A stretch of 64,000 bases of DNA, from positions 17,123,724-17,187,723 of the forward strand of contig OU744736.1 of NCBI GenBank assembly GCA_916613615.1, written 5' to 3'. This document shows, piece by piece, positions 49,185 through 62,605 of the stretch. The position numbers were made by a program, and so were the translations under genes. The notes under the pieces are model-generated. The model did no database searches. It was not told the DNA's origin and saw only the letters and a program-made list of their open reading frames with translations. Each line of letters starts with the position of its first letter. Within the stretch, counting starts at the first letter, position 1. The stretch comes from Steromphala cineraria. Lineage: Eukaryota > Mollusca > Gastropoda > Trochida > Trochidae.

Positions 49185-52100
49185 TAGCGTTGTATGTGAT
49201 ACAGAAATATGCATGACAAAATCATGATTCATAAAGTAATTATTTCGAAAGGATAATCAAACTTGTTTCTTATCACTAGAAGGATATTACATTTGTTGAA
49301 TTGTGTAAGAACAAGGATATTAATTGTTGAATTGTGTAAGACATTGGATCAATGCTTAAAGCAAAACAAGAGGTTTTGTCCCACTTCTTATCATCTGATA
49401 GCTGTCAATTCACATTACCAAACTCCATGCACAGAAAATGCAGTGTGAGGAGCTGTTGATGAAACTCTTTTAACGACACCCGATCATAGAAGCGTGCACA
49501 GACGATGACTTGTGATCCATCGATCGATCTGCAGCTTTATCACAATCAATAACACACTAGCCAACATAAAAGAGTCTCAGTAAAGTTAAAAGCTTGAAGC
49601 AAATAATCCACACCAACCAATCTCGCATAGGACCAAGAGGCAAGCCCTTTCCAAACTCAGCACCGATGCCAAGATTAAAGCAACTGTGAATTGCGAAAAA
49701 GTAATGAAATTGAGTTTTTTGTTTATAGGCGGTTCTATGTATTTGTGTTTGATGATGTCAGCTAGTGATTTTTGTTGAAATTTAATCAAATGTCTGAAAG
49801 TCTGAAGAAATAGATCGATCAGAAAATGGGTAATTTGCCAAAGTCTTAACCTTCCTTGATGGTTCAACTTCAATTAAAGCCTGTTCTGGAAAACTCTCTA
49901 TAGTTTCCGTCTATGGAAGCAACTGGTTATGACATATCAAGGCGAGACAAATGAGGACCACTTTACTCTTAATTAAAGTAACAGTTGTATATAGTCGATG
50001 AAATGTATGTATAAAAGTAAATTGACTAGGTTTCTTTTATTTTGATTGACAATAACAAACTTCTTATACTAGTTTTGATCAAATGCAACACTTTATTTGC
50101 ATATTTATCCTAAAATACATATTAACATATTACTTGTTTTCAGTGAAATCACATGTAGACCTTCTACATTGACCAAAGCCGAAATTACGATTACTAATAT
50201 CATGAATTTCATTTGTAATACAAAATAGTATTCAAAGCCACTAACCCATAAATTTTCCATTGTTCAGTTTCAATGACAAAGTTTGCATAACCCCTTCCCC
50301 TATCCCCCGTTTATAAGAAAATTAAACTTTATTTTTCATTTTCTTAAAGACTTTATGTAAAATGGTTGTCAGGATGGCAATCTTAATATTCTTATGGTCA
50401 TATGTATGTAATATGAGTCAGTTACCATGGAAACCTAGAATGTTTTGTTCTGGTTATCCACTTATTCTCCAAATTTGAATCCCTGTAATTACATTTTTCG
50501 AGATATTATTACAGAAATTACATTCATAGTTACGATTGTAGACTTTTAGGAGGTCAATAACTGTTTAATGTCACCAGGTTGAGCAACATCGTCAGAAAGC
50601 GAACATTGTTTACATTCATATATAAGTTCTTAAAAACAATGATAAAACCATTCAACCATCTACATACAAAGCATTCAATTACGATAGAACCTGTAAAGGG
50701 CATAACGTAATTAACAAACAATATTGATTATAGCGTGAGTGATGTAAGAGTATCAACGTACGGAAAATTATGTATAATCAATTAGGTGGGCGGCAGTAAA
50801 ACATCACCCATCACTTTACGTCACTCATTCATCACATAGATTAGCCCAGTCGTGACTTCCTCACCGCGGGAACAACTTGTAGCACGACAACAATATTGAT
50901 TAATAATCACAGGTATAGAACATTTTCTATGAACAGTTATCAAGTGTGATAATGTCAATTTGAATATTGAGGGTAAGAATTTACACGTGGCTAAAATACA
51001 CTGACACTTAATTGCTATTCAAAGGTCGACATAAATTAGATAAAGAAGCGTCGTTTAACCTCCTAAATATCAAATATCATGTAGTTGATTTATTTTCAAT
51101 TTTAACTTAATTATCGCGATCAGCCATATATACTTTGATTGAGTTCTATTTTGATCGATGAGTACATGTATAAACCTTTTGATAAAACGGATAAAACGCT
51201 TTGCTATACACCAGTTTATCACAGTGAATTCTGACAGCTCACATTCGTGACGTTGTTACACCAATAACACTATTGATTGATGATAATATGGTCGTTTATT
51301 CGCAGTATGGTGTATCGATGTAAATAAACTTTATCAAAATACAGTGAAGTTAGTTTATGATAAATAACGATAGTTATATAGCATAATACAAAGTGCACAT
51401 ATCAACACATTAAAAGAAATAAAAGGTAAGTGGATCATAAACAAAAGCGTTTAACATAATACACCCAATTTTCTCCCTAGAAAATATAATCTACATTATA
51501 CTTCGTCAAGATATATGAAGAAAATGTCTGTTTTCGAAAATACAAAACTGAACCTATATCCTCTATCATAATATTGGAAGAAAAATTCCCTCAAAAACAA
51601 TGGTAAATGTTGATAGACAAGCAGCGTTGTTTGCTTTCCGAGAACCCGAAAACGACGTTCTCACTTAACTCGCTACGTTATCAAATTATGCCTGAATTTG
51701 CGTGGATATATTTCATAACTATTGATTACGTCTTCCCGAGATTGATGCTTCCTGGTGTCTGTACATGGCAATCAAGCCATGCCAATGTCAGAACAGGAAG
51801 CGGCTGAATGAGCTCCGAACACACTACAGTGCAAGGAGTTATATAAACAAGTGTATCTTGAGAAGAACTGGCAACCCACTGATTAGCAATAAATGAGTGA
51901 TTAAGGGGCTATAGGCAGATATGCGCCAACATCCACCGTAAATTGTTTTTCTTGAAAACATGAATGATGGACACGTGCCAAATTTCTTTCTCCATGGCAA
52001 CCCTGAAAAACCAATAGCATACCAGAAAAATTTGATAAGTCAGTTTCGCCAACGCATTACATGAACACGTATTGAGAAGTAGTCTTGCTTCAAGACTGTT

Positions 52101-55100
52101 TTCATATAAGTATTACATATCCTTTCACTCGGTCCGATTGCAACTGCAAACAAGTACATGTACAACACAAACAAGGTTAAAAAGTTAGGTATTGTTATCA
52201 AATATAAAACGAATGGAAAAAAAACCATCATTGTAATCTATAAGTATTTGAGTCGCTGGGCGGTAACTTTACGGAATATTAGTTTAAAAGCTGTCTGACA
52301 CAGATATGGCATCAATACACGATAGAGAGGTGAACAACGACAATAAATATTTTATCTTTCAATGTTTGTCACCTGTTAAGTGTACTGTGTGTAAAGAAAT
52401 ACAAAGAAAATTTTAGTATTATACGAAAGATATAATTCCGTTAATTTCGATTTGGGTTCAAATGGCAGATAGAACCACTCTTTTTTCAAAATCAGGCCAT
52501 TTCTAAAGAAATACAGCAACATATTTTAAGCATCAAGTGTTTCTCTTGATTATATTGACTTTAATGTTCACATAGTTATATGTTAACTCTACCTCATTGA
52601 TACTGTTTAAATTCACCTGAGATACCCATGGCCTTTGATAAGATGTGATAATATTATCTAATATCGACAGCATGTATTTAGTAAAATCGACTACTATTGT
52701 CAGAAAATATGTAATATTGAATGACATCGCTGACTACGTAGCAGAAAATGTGATAAAGAGACTGGTCCAGTGCAATCGAAGCTCTTGAGACTGTGAAGAG
52801 GGAAACATGAATACAATAAAACGATTTGTTCAAATGGCTTATTCATTAGCTAAAACTAACGAGAAGGATAATAAAAATGCAACATATGCTATAACTTGGT
52901 TAATACTAGCTAGTGTCAGCCTAGTGTCCCTTGAGCATCATTCATTGCTTCTTTGAATTGTGCTCTACAATTGACTGGAGTTGTGTATATTCATGACAAG
53001 TGATTCAAGTTGCATCGCCCCTGTTCTCGGTCTGTAATATTTCGAATTATTTGAGATGGCTATTGCAGATATCTAAATCCATGATACCAATTGCAATTCA
53101 TTCATGTTGATAAAATTTTAAAGTATATTGCCAATCATAGGCTGCATATGATATATAATCTTCATCCTAAACATTTGTGATGATAAAATATTATTAAACA
53201 CAAAATTGTTTGCAGCATTTATCGTGTGATAAGGAAGTTACTACTTCGTCAACCATAGCTATTGATCAATTCAAGTGGTAAAGTGAGAATAACAATTTTG
53301 TCTCGTAAAATCATGAAGTGAAATAGAGAATTTTACATAAACTTTACATGAACTTTTGATATTATAACTCGACGAGCATACAAATTACAAATATATTACA
53401 CTTTCATGTTTTCAATCAAGTAAAGGGTATATAAATGTCCAGAATGCTTCAAACTAACATATCATGTACATTTATAACTAGTATTTGACCATTTTAACAC
53501 ATGCTTATTATTCTTTACACTATAGTCTTTACACCCTACAGAAAGTCTCCAGTTTCCTTTTCGGTGCTCGATCCCTAGCCGTGGCAAATCGTCCAGTGTT
53601 AGGTTATAGTCAACACCTTAAGCATCATATTCTCAACATACTGGGTCGATTGGCATTGGAACTGTCACTACTTCTTGGCAAAATAGCATCATTGACACGT
53701 TTGACTCCAACAACACACTCAATGTTATCAAATTAAAATGACTTGTTATTACAAGAGATGCTGTTTTGATGTGTTATTGATCGAAACGTTATCATTCTTA
53801 TTCCATTCAAAGTTAATCGACAATTTCATTTCGAGTTTAAAAGATGTGATGTCCAAATAACGACGACCAATATCTTACTGTTTAAACCTTTAGCAAGATA
53901 GCTTGCAACTTCTATGTCATTGATTAAAACGACTTTGTATAGTCGTGAATACGTCAATTATTAATGCTTGGTAATCATTATTGATATACAAATTTGCATA
54001 AAGTCATACTGATTGATGATTACCTAACTCCGATTTCCTGTCAACAATTAACATTTAACAGCTGTTAAATATAAGTGAAAATGAACAATCATTTATTTAC
54101 ACATCGCTACGTTAAAGCTGAATTGATAGAACATGACTTTAACATTCCAAAGGTGATAAGAGTGTCACAAACACACGATGTAATTACTGCAGGTAGGGTA
54201 TTTTGGTACACGTGGGCCCCGTTCACGTCACTTTAATGTTCCCTGTACACCAATCGCTTACAAGATCTAGACAAGACTTCAAAACCAAATTAGAAATCTC
54301 TTGTAAGAAGCTGTAAAGATAGCATTACGTTACACGCCCAAGGTATGAATATAAATAGTAGAGAAATACACGTGTGGATGCTAAACCAATTGTATATCAT
54401 CAAACAAGCATGTTAATTTGTATGCAGTAGCCAACCATTTACTTAAGACGATAGGATAGGAATCACTCAAGGAATACAAATAACATAAAATTCGAATGGA
54501 CATATATAAAGCAATAATGAAGTACAGTTTGCAGTTTGAATGTAAGTAGTTTATCTAACCATCATGAAAAGTGAAGGTTAATCAACTAATCTTAATGTCC
54601 ACATTACAAATCACGTGATGATGAATATCAACCATGCATTCTCAATACATTAAGATCTATATATATATATATTGCTCCACTGCGCTACGCAGATTATAGA
54701 GAAGCAATGTAGATCTTAATTTACTGAGATTGATAAAACATGTCGAATAGTTTAATGATATATGAAGTATATTTTTGAAAATTCAGAGCATCACACATTC
54801 AATTATAAACACTTGAAAATATATCTCGTTTATAAGAGAAGAATTTTCAGTTTCCTCATCTACAATCTAGAATGCACTCAGAACCTCCTACGATATATCT
54901 TAAAGCTGCTAACTACCCTTAAATGTACTCATTAAACTTGCTAAGCAAGTGGTGATACGTATCACTCTGTGAGATGCAGTTACCACCAGAAAACACCGTT
55001 CAAAGTATGCAAAAAGGTTTAGAAATATAATAGTTATCATAAAAACATTTCATCTACCAATAAAATAAATTAACATAGGTTTTAAAGGAAATTGGTGTCA

Positions 55101-55683
55101 AAATATACCTAACTAAATGATAAGAATAAAGTTAAAGGTGGACGTATATATGACAAAGTAGCATATATCGTTGAAAGAGAACTTTAACATGTATATCACT
55201 TGAACCTAGAATCTCATACATATATCTATACTTCTGACAGTTGTATTTGGTTTGATGTATCAAAGTGCCATGTTTCAGGCTGATTAATTAACTTAAAGGA
55301 CGACATGAACACCTACACGCATACTTTTATCAATATCCTGAATGTAAACATCTTCACATAACTCATGTTACCAACATATATATAGAACTGTATTCGAGTT
55401 ACCCAAGTCTTCCTTAAAACATGATGACACATATGACTAACTCGTATATAAGTATTTGGATTACATAACGATAATTAAGTTTCAATTAATTTCAATTTCA
55501 GTTTAAGAATCTATAAGCATGGTACAGGTACAGTTCCACAGCCATACACTTTGATGAACAGCTACTGTTGCACGTATATTTATAACAGTAACCTTAGTAA
55601 TAAAGTTATTTCAAGGACGTTTAACATACCACAGAAATGGCTATAAAGGTACAAGGATAGCATGAAGAATGAACACTTCTTAC

Positions 55684-55703
55684 CTCTCTACTTTGACCAA
55701 CAT
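55684..55703 (-). CDS. Possible alternative first exon of the Hv-like gene
   Basis: On the minus strand an ATG at 55703 opens MLVKVE and then meets a good donor (AGAG/gtaaga), leaving two bases (AG) that join exon 2 to give Ser-Cys-Arg. The frame upstream is open for 34 codons back to a TAA but has no other ATG. The transcribed part would extend upstream to about 55.95 kb as leader. It is phase-compatible with exon 2, like the exon at 60.4 kb, so it could be an alternative promoter exon giving a seven-residue leader before exon 2 sequence. One in three random donors would match phase, so this is a weak call. Confidence 0.25.
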
Positions 55704-57755
55704 TTTCTCTACACAGTGTAACTGGTTCCAATTGGGGAAACACGACAGCAAATGGCTTGCAAATTGGCAGAACTTGTGAGGAGTTCCACCATTATATAAC
55801 TGTGTTTGCTCAACCGTCTCTTATTGCCACTGGTCTCCACTGGTTGGTTGGTGTGTAGTGTTCCTCTTTATTCTTCTGCTTCAGTTTCAATTGAATGGGC
55901 AAATTAACTTCCATGGACCCAAGAGGCGAGCCTGGTCGATATGGCATTCAGTCCTATGCGATAATATCCTGTATCATATACTCGGTGATAATTGTTTTAC
56001 TAGCTCTGTAGGAATCACGACTCTCCTCAGTTAATGTTAATTATTGATGCCTAATTATATGCCTCTGTTTGTCGCACTTGGTATAATTTCATATTTCTCA
56101 GGGACATCAATCGTTGATTTTGTTCATAATGATACGAATATGTTTCAACAAACATTGATTTTTGTCAATAAGAAGCGAAATTTAATTGTGCATTTGCGTG
56201 GATTATGATTACTCTAAGAATAAACAACAAATTTGAATCACCATACATAGATATGCAACTAATACCACAATTGTTACCAGAAGCAACATGGTCACGTCCT
56301 GTCATCTAACTAACACAACTCTTAATGCTTTCCTTTCTATTGTATATCTATTAAAGTTCAAAACATGTGATGAATATTGTTTCACTGATGTTCAGAGTAG
56401 CCATGAAGTAAAATCCTTGGAAGGCAAGTTCACTGTAAAGAACTCATTCAGCACAAAAGTAGAACGTAGTTTAACACAATATCCACGGATTGATTTCGAT
56501 ATTTGAACCAATTATTCAAAGAATATATTCCTTTCAGGCAATTTGTGAGACCATTACGCATTTCAAATGGTAATATTCTTCGGTTATTCCGAGATTGATA
56601 ATTATTTGAAAAAACTTTTCAAATATTTCCATTAAAAAATCAGTGATGTTCTATATCTGGAATAGATATTGTTTTCAAATTAGCAGGTATATCCATCACA
56701 TCATCACCTTTGTTTGCACCCCTCAACAGGTAAAGTTGAGGATTGTTTCACCTTCACTTTATGCATTTCACACTGACAATCCTCTTGAAAGATAAAACAC
56801 GTGTTTCAAAACAAGAAAATCACTGCTCGTTGATTGTACTGGCAGATACGCTGCACTAGGTAGGTAGTTGAGGCGTTTCACTTTGCACTTGTGGCTAATA
56901 TGGAATCTTACTTCTTCAATCAACATTCGCTATAACGCGTTATGGGATGGCCACAATCGAAACGTTAATAGATATAACATATAGACGTTTTTGGCCAGTA
57001 TGAAGTGTATATTCATCGACAGTAGTAACGCAGTTATTGGATAGAGGTGCGGTTAGAGAGATTTTCTAGGTTTAATAGAGGGATGATTCCTTATTTTATG
57101 CACTCAGTGTTCAAGGTATTTTAAACAGCACCCCGCTATAACGCGGCGGTAACTAAAGGTCGTATCACGTTTCAGTACAGTTAAAGGAGAAAGTTGATAT
57201 TGAGGTATTTTGACAAAGTAAATGTTTTTCACAATGTTCATTAGGACTTGCTGTGACTTTTCGCAATTTAAGTAATTTCAACATCCTTAATATCTCATGT
57301 AAAATAATTTTCTTTAAAAACTCATTATTGTTACCTCTGATAACCATTTTCAAAAAAAACCACATGGAAACTGATATTCATTAAAACAATGATAAGACGT
57401 ATGATGAAAACCAAATGATGCCATGCCTAGCACGAACATGAACTTAGAAACCAAATAAAAGATGAACAACTTAATTTTTTCCCAACACTCATAACGTCAT
57501 GATTTGCGAATATTAATTTCTACAAAAGCAGACTACGAGGCAAACACAATTCATCATTTTTTAGAAGCAGCAGTTCCATGTGAAACGATTTAGAGTACAT
57601 TAAGGCCCACAAACTATGTAATGAGAGATACCATGCGTACTCCGTTATGGGAAGTCATTCTGATTTTAGACATAAATTCGTCGTTTTCTCCGCATGAGAG
57701 AAGCATGGTTCAATTTTATCTGCAAACATTTCCCTTATTTAAACCAGCCCCGTTT

Positions 57756-57788
57756 GTTGCTAGGCAACAAAACGCTAACACGTAAACA
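57756..57788. promoter_or_regulatory. X-box plus forkhead site
   Basis: GTTGCTAGGCAAC (57756-57768) is a near-perfect RFX X-box palindrome. GTAAACA (57782-57788), a forkhead/FOXJ1-type site, follows 13 bases later. The pair is typical of ciliary gene promoters in animals. It lies in intron 1, and no ciliary gene is visible beside it. A related GCTAGGCAA occurs in the repeats at 6.6 and 42.4 kb, so a repeat origin is possible. Confidence 0.35.
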
Positions 57789-58681
57789 AAATGGCGTGTT
57801 GGTGATTACAACGAGGTCGTTTAATATGTTGACAGTGGTTATCATGTTGCTCCATACAAGAAGTGACTAGAACTATTGTCATAGCAGGGTGCCATGGTGC
57901 TTTTCTCATTTCCATGGTGTTATTTTGTTACCGAGGGTGTTATTGGCGACGAAGAAATGTCAGAGAGTACAAACTCTGCTGTTGCTGTAACGCCATTTCC
58001 TCGGGCAGCGCCGTCACTTTTGAGGTGATAACGGAGTTCAAACAAACCCAAGCGTTCATGCAAATGTCATTATTAATGCCTCAGTGATAAAGTACTTTAA
58101 ATATCAGCGGATGATTTAACTGCGTAGCAACTATAAGTGACCCACAAAAATCATCGCTTTACCATTAAGTACAGAAACTGTTTTCTTGTATTCAAGTGAT
58201 TTTCTTTCATTTTTCTTTCAGTTTATGAAATTTCCCCCCTTTTTATTGCTGAAACTGATATTTAATCTCAACAGCATAACTGTAGTTTCAGTATATCTAG
58301 TGGTCACTGATATGTGACAGGCTAAGGTACATGCATCTAACGTGAACCAAACCGAGAAATCATAGTCAGATTCTAGTCTCGTCTCTGAGTTACACTGATT
58401 GATAATACAAATTTAGGAAAGTGGGAAATTCTCTAACTCTAAGGTACACATGTACACCATCTACAGTGTATTTCCTGTCAAATATGAAAAGGAAATGAAA
58501 TATGCTTTTTCGTTTGTGCCCACGCCTTCATTGTCAAAGTAATATCGTCAACATTATTGACATTGTCGCCACAACCGCAAATACATTCCCTTCCTTAAAA
58601 GCCACCAACACATCCATCATCATAAACATCATCATCGATTACACCAGCATCATTATTGAACCCATTGATACAAAAAGAACA

Positions 58682-59044
58682 TTAAAGGGGCAGTAACACG
58701 TTTTAGGGGGAATATTAGGTGATGTCAGGAAAATGAAAATTTATAGTTCCAATTGAAAGACAATGTTTTCAAACATACTGAAGCAGTAATAATTCAAATA
58801 TATAATGTAAAGTTTAGCCATGCGATTCCTTTTTCTAACACTAACTGAATTAAAGGTGTTCACAGAAATGGCCACCAGTGGATATTTTGTGAAAACCTTG
58901 TCCTCTGAATATGGATGATTGATTTCATTATTTGTGTTATGAGATTGTTGACACTATCAAAATAAGACATTTAGCATTAGCATACAATTATCAGTGAAAC
59001 ATTTAAAATATAGAATTTTCAAAAAACGTGTTTCTGCCACCTTA
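58682..59044 (+). mobile_element. MITE family A, full copy
   Basis: It begins TTAAAGGGGCAGTAACACG and ends near AAAACGTGTTTCTGCCACC, with the same interior as the other A copies. Its right end abuts a B-family element that starts at 59041, the two sharing the TTAA. Confidence 0.8.
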
Positions 59045-59546
59045 AAGAGACACAGAGTATGTTGATAGGATCACATATGTCAAATTTTGAAATTGATGTT
59101 GTTTCATCGCGAACCACTTACTGTTACTGAAAATAACAAGTTAAAGGTCAATCAGTACATTAGAGCGAAAATACGGCCATTCAAAGTCTGGATTTGATCG
59201 AAAACCGGACAATGTGGCTCGAGTGGCGCGCTCAAATTCGCCAAACGTAATTTTGAAACCTTGTCATAAGCTGATATGAAGATATATTCGATTCGATAGT
59301 GTTTGTTAGGTACTGTTACTAATAGGTAGATTAATTGGATGAATAATTTCAAATTTTAAACGTACATTTGTATTTGAGATTTTTCTTTATTTTTCGATAA
59401 AATCAAGCATTTTAGAGATATTATGCATAAATTGTTATATATGAAAGTCCAGTGATGAGATATGAACTTCAATCAGCATATTAGATCGTTTGTAGCTTAT
59501 CAAAGCCAAATAAAAATTTTAAGAAAGATACTCTGTGTCACTTTAA
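59041..59546 (+). mobile_element. MITE family B copy
   Basis: The left end is CTTAAAGAGACACAGAGTAT, and the right end reads ATACTCTGTGTCACTTTAAG, an inverted repeat with one change. Inside, at 59196, is the core GATCGAAAACCGGACAATG, shared with the other B elements. It is non-coding. Confidence 0.8.
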
Positions 59547-59594
59547 GGTTAAAGTTGCCATCCTGGATCGGTCATCCCCAATTTAATTTTTAGA

Positions 59595-60102
59595 TGCAAG
59601 AGAAAGAACACCAAATATGTTTCACCGTCGATGAAATATTGAACATCAATAAGACTAGAATATAATCAATTTTAATATAAATCTATAGTGGGCTGGGTCA
59701 ATAAGTAGGTGTGTTAAAATTAACAGACAACAATTCAACAATAAGTTTTACGTTTATTATTCAACAATCATAAAGTATATACTAGACGTTGAAGTAGAAT
59801 GGATGTATCCAGTAGATTAACCATCTTGGTTTGACCTTCAAATCGACTTGCAAGAGAAAGAACACCAAATATGTTTCACCGTCGATGAAATATTGAACAT
59901 CAATAAGACTAGAATATAATCAATTTTAATATAAATCTATAGTGGGCTGGGTCAATAAGTAGGTGTGTTAAAATTAACAGACAACAATTCAACAATAAGT
60001 TTTACGTTTATTATTCAACAATCATAAAGTATATACTAGACGTTGAAGTAGAATGGATGTATCCAGTAGATTAACCATCTTGGTTTGACCTTCAAATCGA
60101 CT
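59595..60102 (+). repeat. Perfect 254-bp tandem duplication
   Basis: Two head-to-tail copies start at 59595 and 59849 with TGCAAGAGAAAGAACACC. As read they are identical. They lie in intron 1 a few hundred bases from exon 1 of the channel gene. Confidence 0.93.
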
Positions 60103-60424
60103 TTTTATCAGTTGTACATCAATGAAACAATTAAAGAAATTAACTGCACGATATTAACATTTCGACATAACATTTTGTTGACGTTATTTGTTGGTCGATT
60201 CAGCTTTAATAGAAAACGACTTTAAAGAACTGATCTCATTTCTGTACTTTCCAAATGAAACCAAAAAGGAAATTTAAATCGTTATAATAAACACATTAAG
60301 AGACAGTGATTCTCATTCGTCATTGTAACGCATCAATTAAATTGTAACCATTTGACTTAACCTTGCTTTTCGTTTCAGGCTGACTGAATATTCCAAAATG
60401 GAAGCTGTAAGACCAAATACTTAC

Positions 60425-60513
60425 CGTGATCGAGAACACTTTGTATTGTCACTGTTATTCAGTGATTCGCTCACTTCTTTCCTCATAATCTGCCATCTCA
60501 GGTCGATTGACAT
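60425..60513 (-). CDS. HVCN1-like: Hv-like channel exon 1 (N-terminus)
   Basis: This exon encodes the start of the cytosolic N-terminus, 29 codons plus two bases, beginning MSIDLRWQIMRKEV and ending in a Ser/Arg-rich stretch. The ATG at 60513-60511 is the first in its frame after an in-frame TAG nine codons upstream. The exon ends at a strong donor (CACG/gtaagt) leaving two bases, CG, which with the first base T of exon 2 make an Arg codon. Phase, donor strength and the upstream stop support the call. No similarity to a known Hv N-terminus is visible, but that region varies widely in the family. A second possible first exon lies at 55.7 kb. The sequence here also gives a short open frame on the plus strand, judged a shadow. 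Confidence 0.6.
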
Positions 60514-62605
60514 ATAGCTTAACCGACTAGGCTCGTTCTACGGCGTTGACATAATTCATGACATTTACACATTCTCCCTGAAATAAAGATATCACACTAA
60601 ATGTGAACATTCAATATCAACAGTAAAATGAAAAAAAAAATCGATAAGTTTTTTCTTTGAGAATAAGGAAACTAAAGATGTTGTAAAGGTGTATATTTTT
60701 CTTCTTTATCTATATAACTTGTTTTTTTTCAACTTAAAATTGTCATGTGTTTAGATATGCTTAATAAAGGTACTGGTTTAGTACAAGAATCATAGTAATT
60801 TAGTAAAACGTTATCATGAATTAAAGAGGACGTTCTATCGGTATAGTTTGGTACAAAAGCCAGAAAGACTCCCCCTTAGTCCAAAAGTTCTTAATTAGAC
60901 ATGAGGAAACCTTCAGCTTCGTGAGCCGCGAGAGCGAGCAGTATATCAAGATCACTACAAATCGTCAATGATCGATCACAATGTGGCGGACAGTTGGGGA
61001 TACTAAATAGCCGCTTGCACGTGTGTATACTTCAAACTGAAGCTACATCAACTCGTTACGGTTCATCTGAACGAACTGTTATAAAAACACCAAAAGTGTG
61101 TCAATGGACTATTTTGGATGAATGAATTTAATACATTATATGGACAAGCGCTTTAGTAACAACATCCGTCTGAATTAATCTGATGTACTGCTACACTAAG
61201 TTATGTACAACGTTTTTTTCAAAAGGTCTTTGCAATAAAATTTTACTTCCCCCAGAACTGATAAAGAACACAGAGGACTTTGACAGTCACCGTTCAAATA
61301 CATATGACCAGACAGTGCAAATAGATATAACGATGCACGTACATATGGTCAAATGGCCAATTAGTTGCATTTGAATTGTATTTGAAAAATATTGATAAAA
61401 TATCTAAGAAAACAATAATTTGCGTTGACTTTGTATTAAATGATTGTTATTGACTTGATTATACTATACATTAATCATATTTGTAGATGAATGGGCCTGA
61501 TGATAACACACTTAAGTGATTATAAACTTTATTTTTGTTTACCGTATCAATGCTATAAAACTGACACATAATATAAACATAGAAAGATTGTTAGATATCC
61601 AAATATAAATACACTTGATGTTATATTCAACGCCAATCTAATGGTCAAATAAATTGACTAGAAGCAGTCATGATTAAATCATGATTATACCTCAAAGCAA
61701 ACATCATCCACATAGACTAACATCACTTAAGCGTGATTTTAAGTCGCTTAGTAAGTTTTGATAACCTCACGACTTACGGGAATGCTACGGTATTGTGAGA
61801 AGATTGGCGGCGTGTACTCAAATTCATACGTGTGAAGCAATCAGGAGAAACGGCTGGTTCTTCTTCAAACCAAATCAACTTGAATCAATTCAAACCAATT
61901 TGTAGGAATCTCAGCTGTCCTTATGTCTCAGCACAACTTTGTCCTTCAGAAGGAACGACAGAAGAAATCTATACTTATCAACCTGTTCGATGCCAATATA
62001 TAGTATTTATAGATGTAGATTTTAAAGGAATCATAAACTTTTGAACTGTTTTTTTTCCGTCGAAATAAATTGCCATTGTTTTACTACCATTGTAAAAATA
62101 TACATAAACTGTATAGAAATGATGTATTTTAACATAAATGTATTTAGCTTCCCTTGGTTGTGAGTATCGTTTTTTGGTAATTAAAATGTGGAAAGGAATA
62201 CAAAATACATTAATATATGCTGTCTAGATCTGCTATACCACAGGTCCAGTTCATGGAACAAAAATAATTGTTCGTAAACATTTTATCTCGTTTTACCGAG
62301 GATGCAACCAAAACTCAATATTTATCAATTTTATTGATTACAACTTCTTTTTTTAAGTTTCACTTTCAGAATAAAGAACTTTCAATACATAACATATGTA
62401 CATACAATTATCTGTAGACATGTCAAGTAAAACAAACAATGTTGATTTTGCAATAACACTCTATTGTTTGGGCCGGTATTACAAACTAGTTACAAAAACT
62501 AATAATCAAATCTCTCGACGAATCTTGTTCTTCGTATTCATAAGAAATGTCCCTCTTGTTGTTTTGGGGGACTATTTGATGTGATAAATGGCCCCTTATT
62601 AAGTA

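Larger units (their letters stand above)
42619..60424 (-). other. Intron 1 of the Hv-like gene
   Basis: This 17.8-kb intron holds the possible alternative first exon (55.7 kb), two copies of the B and A MITE-like families at its far end, three C-family elements (44.0, 45.1, 48.7 kb), a degenerate satellite (46.9-47.5 kb), a plus-strand coding-like stretch (47.5 kb), an X-box with forkhead site (57.8 kb) and a perfect 254-bp tandem duplication (59.6-60.1 kb). I see nothing else in 49.2-55.6 kb and 55.98-57.7 kb beyond AT-rich sequence with short TA runs (54.66 kb). Confidence 0.6.
18755..60513 (-). other. HVCN1-like: Gene span: Hv-family voltage-gated proton channel
   Basis: This is the only gene I can assemble. 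Eight minus-strand exons (60513-60425, 42618-42494, 37562-36901, 24212-24159, 23917-23779, 23296-23181, 22161-22089, 21636-21191 or on to 21083) have GT-AG borders and agree in phase throughout, giving 568 codons to the 21191 donor. The family is proton-selective voltage-sensor channels: four membrane helices, no separate pore domain, and a C-terminal coiled coil that dimerises them. Matches to human Hv1 run through S1 (LAEL..D), S2 (E, then FIKLF), the linker (FFKKKFE), S3 (FDA, ALD) and S4 (WRVVRIVN). It is not an ordinary orthologue, because key gating and selectivity positions differ and the S1-S2 loop is about 200 residues. The lower boundary depends on an uncertain last exon. Family assignment is firm; the ends are not. 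Confidence 0.9.

Noticed and set aside
49586..49873. 95-codon minus-strand open frame
   Set aside because: I considered it as an N-terminal exon of the channel gene, but no usable donor in the required phase or alignment supports it.
60379..60502. Plus-strand exon-like frame after a good acceptor
   Set aside because: It overlaps the minus-strand exon 1, which has an upstream stop, first ATG, strong donor and matching phase.
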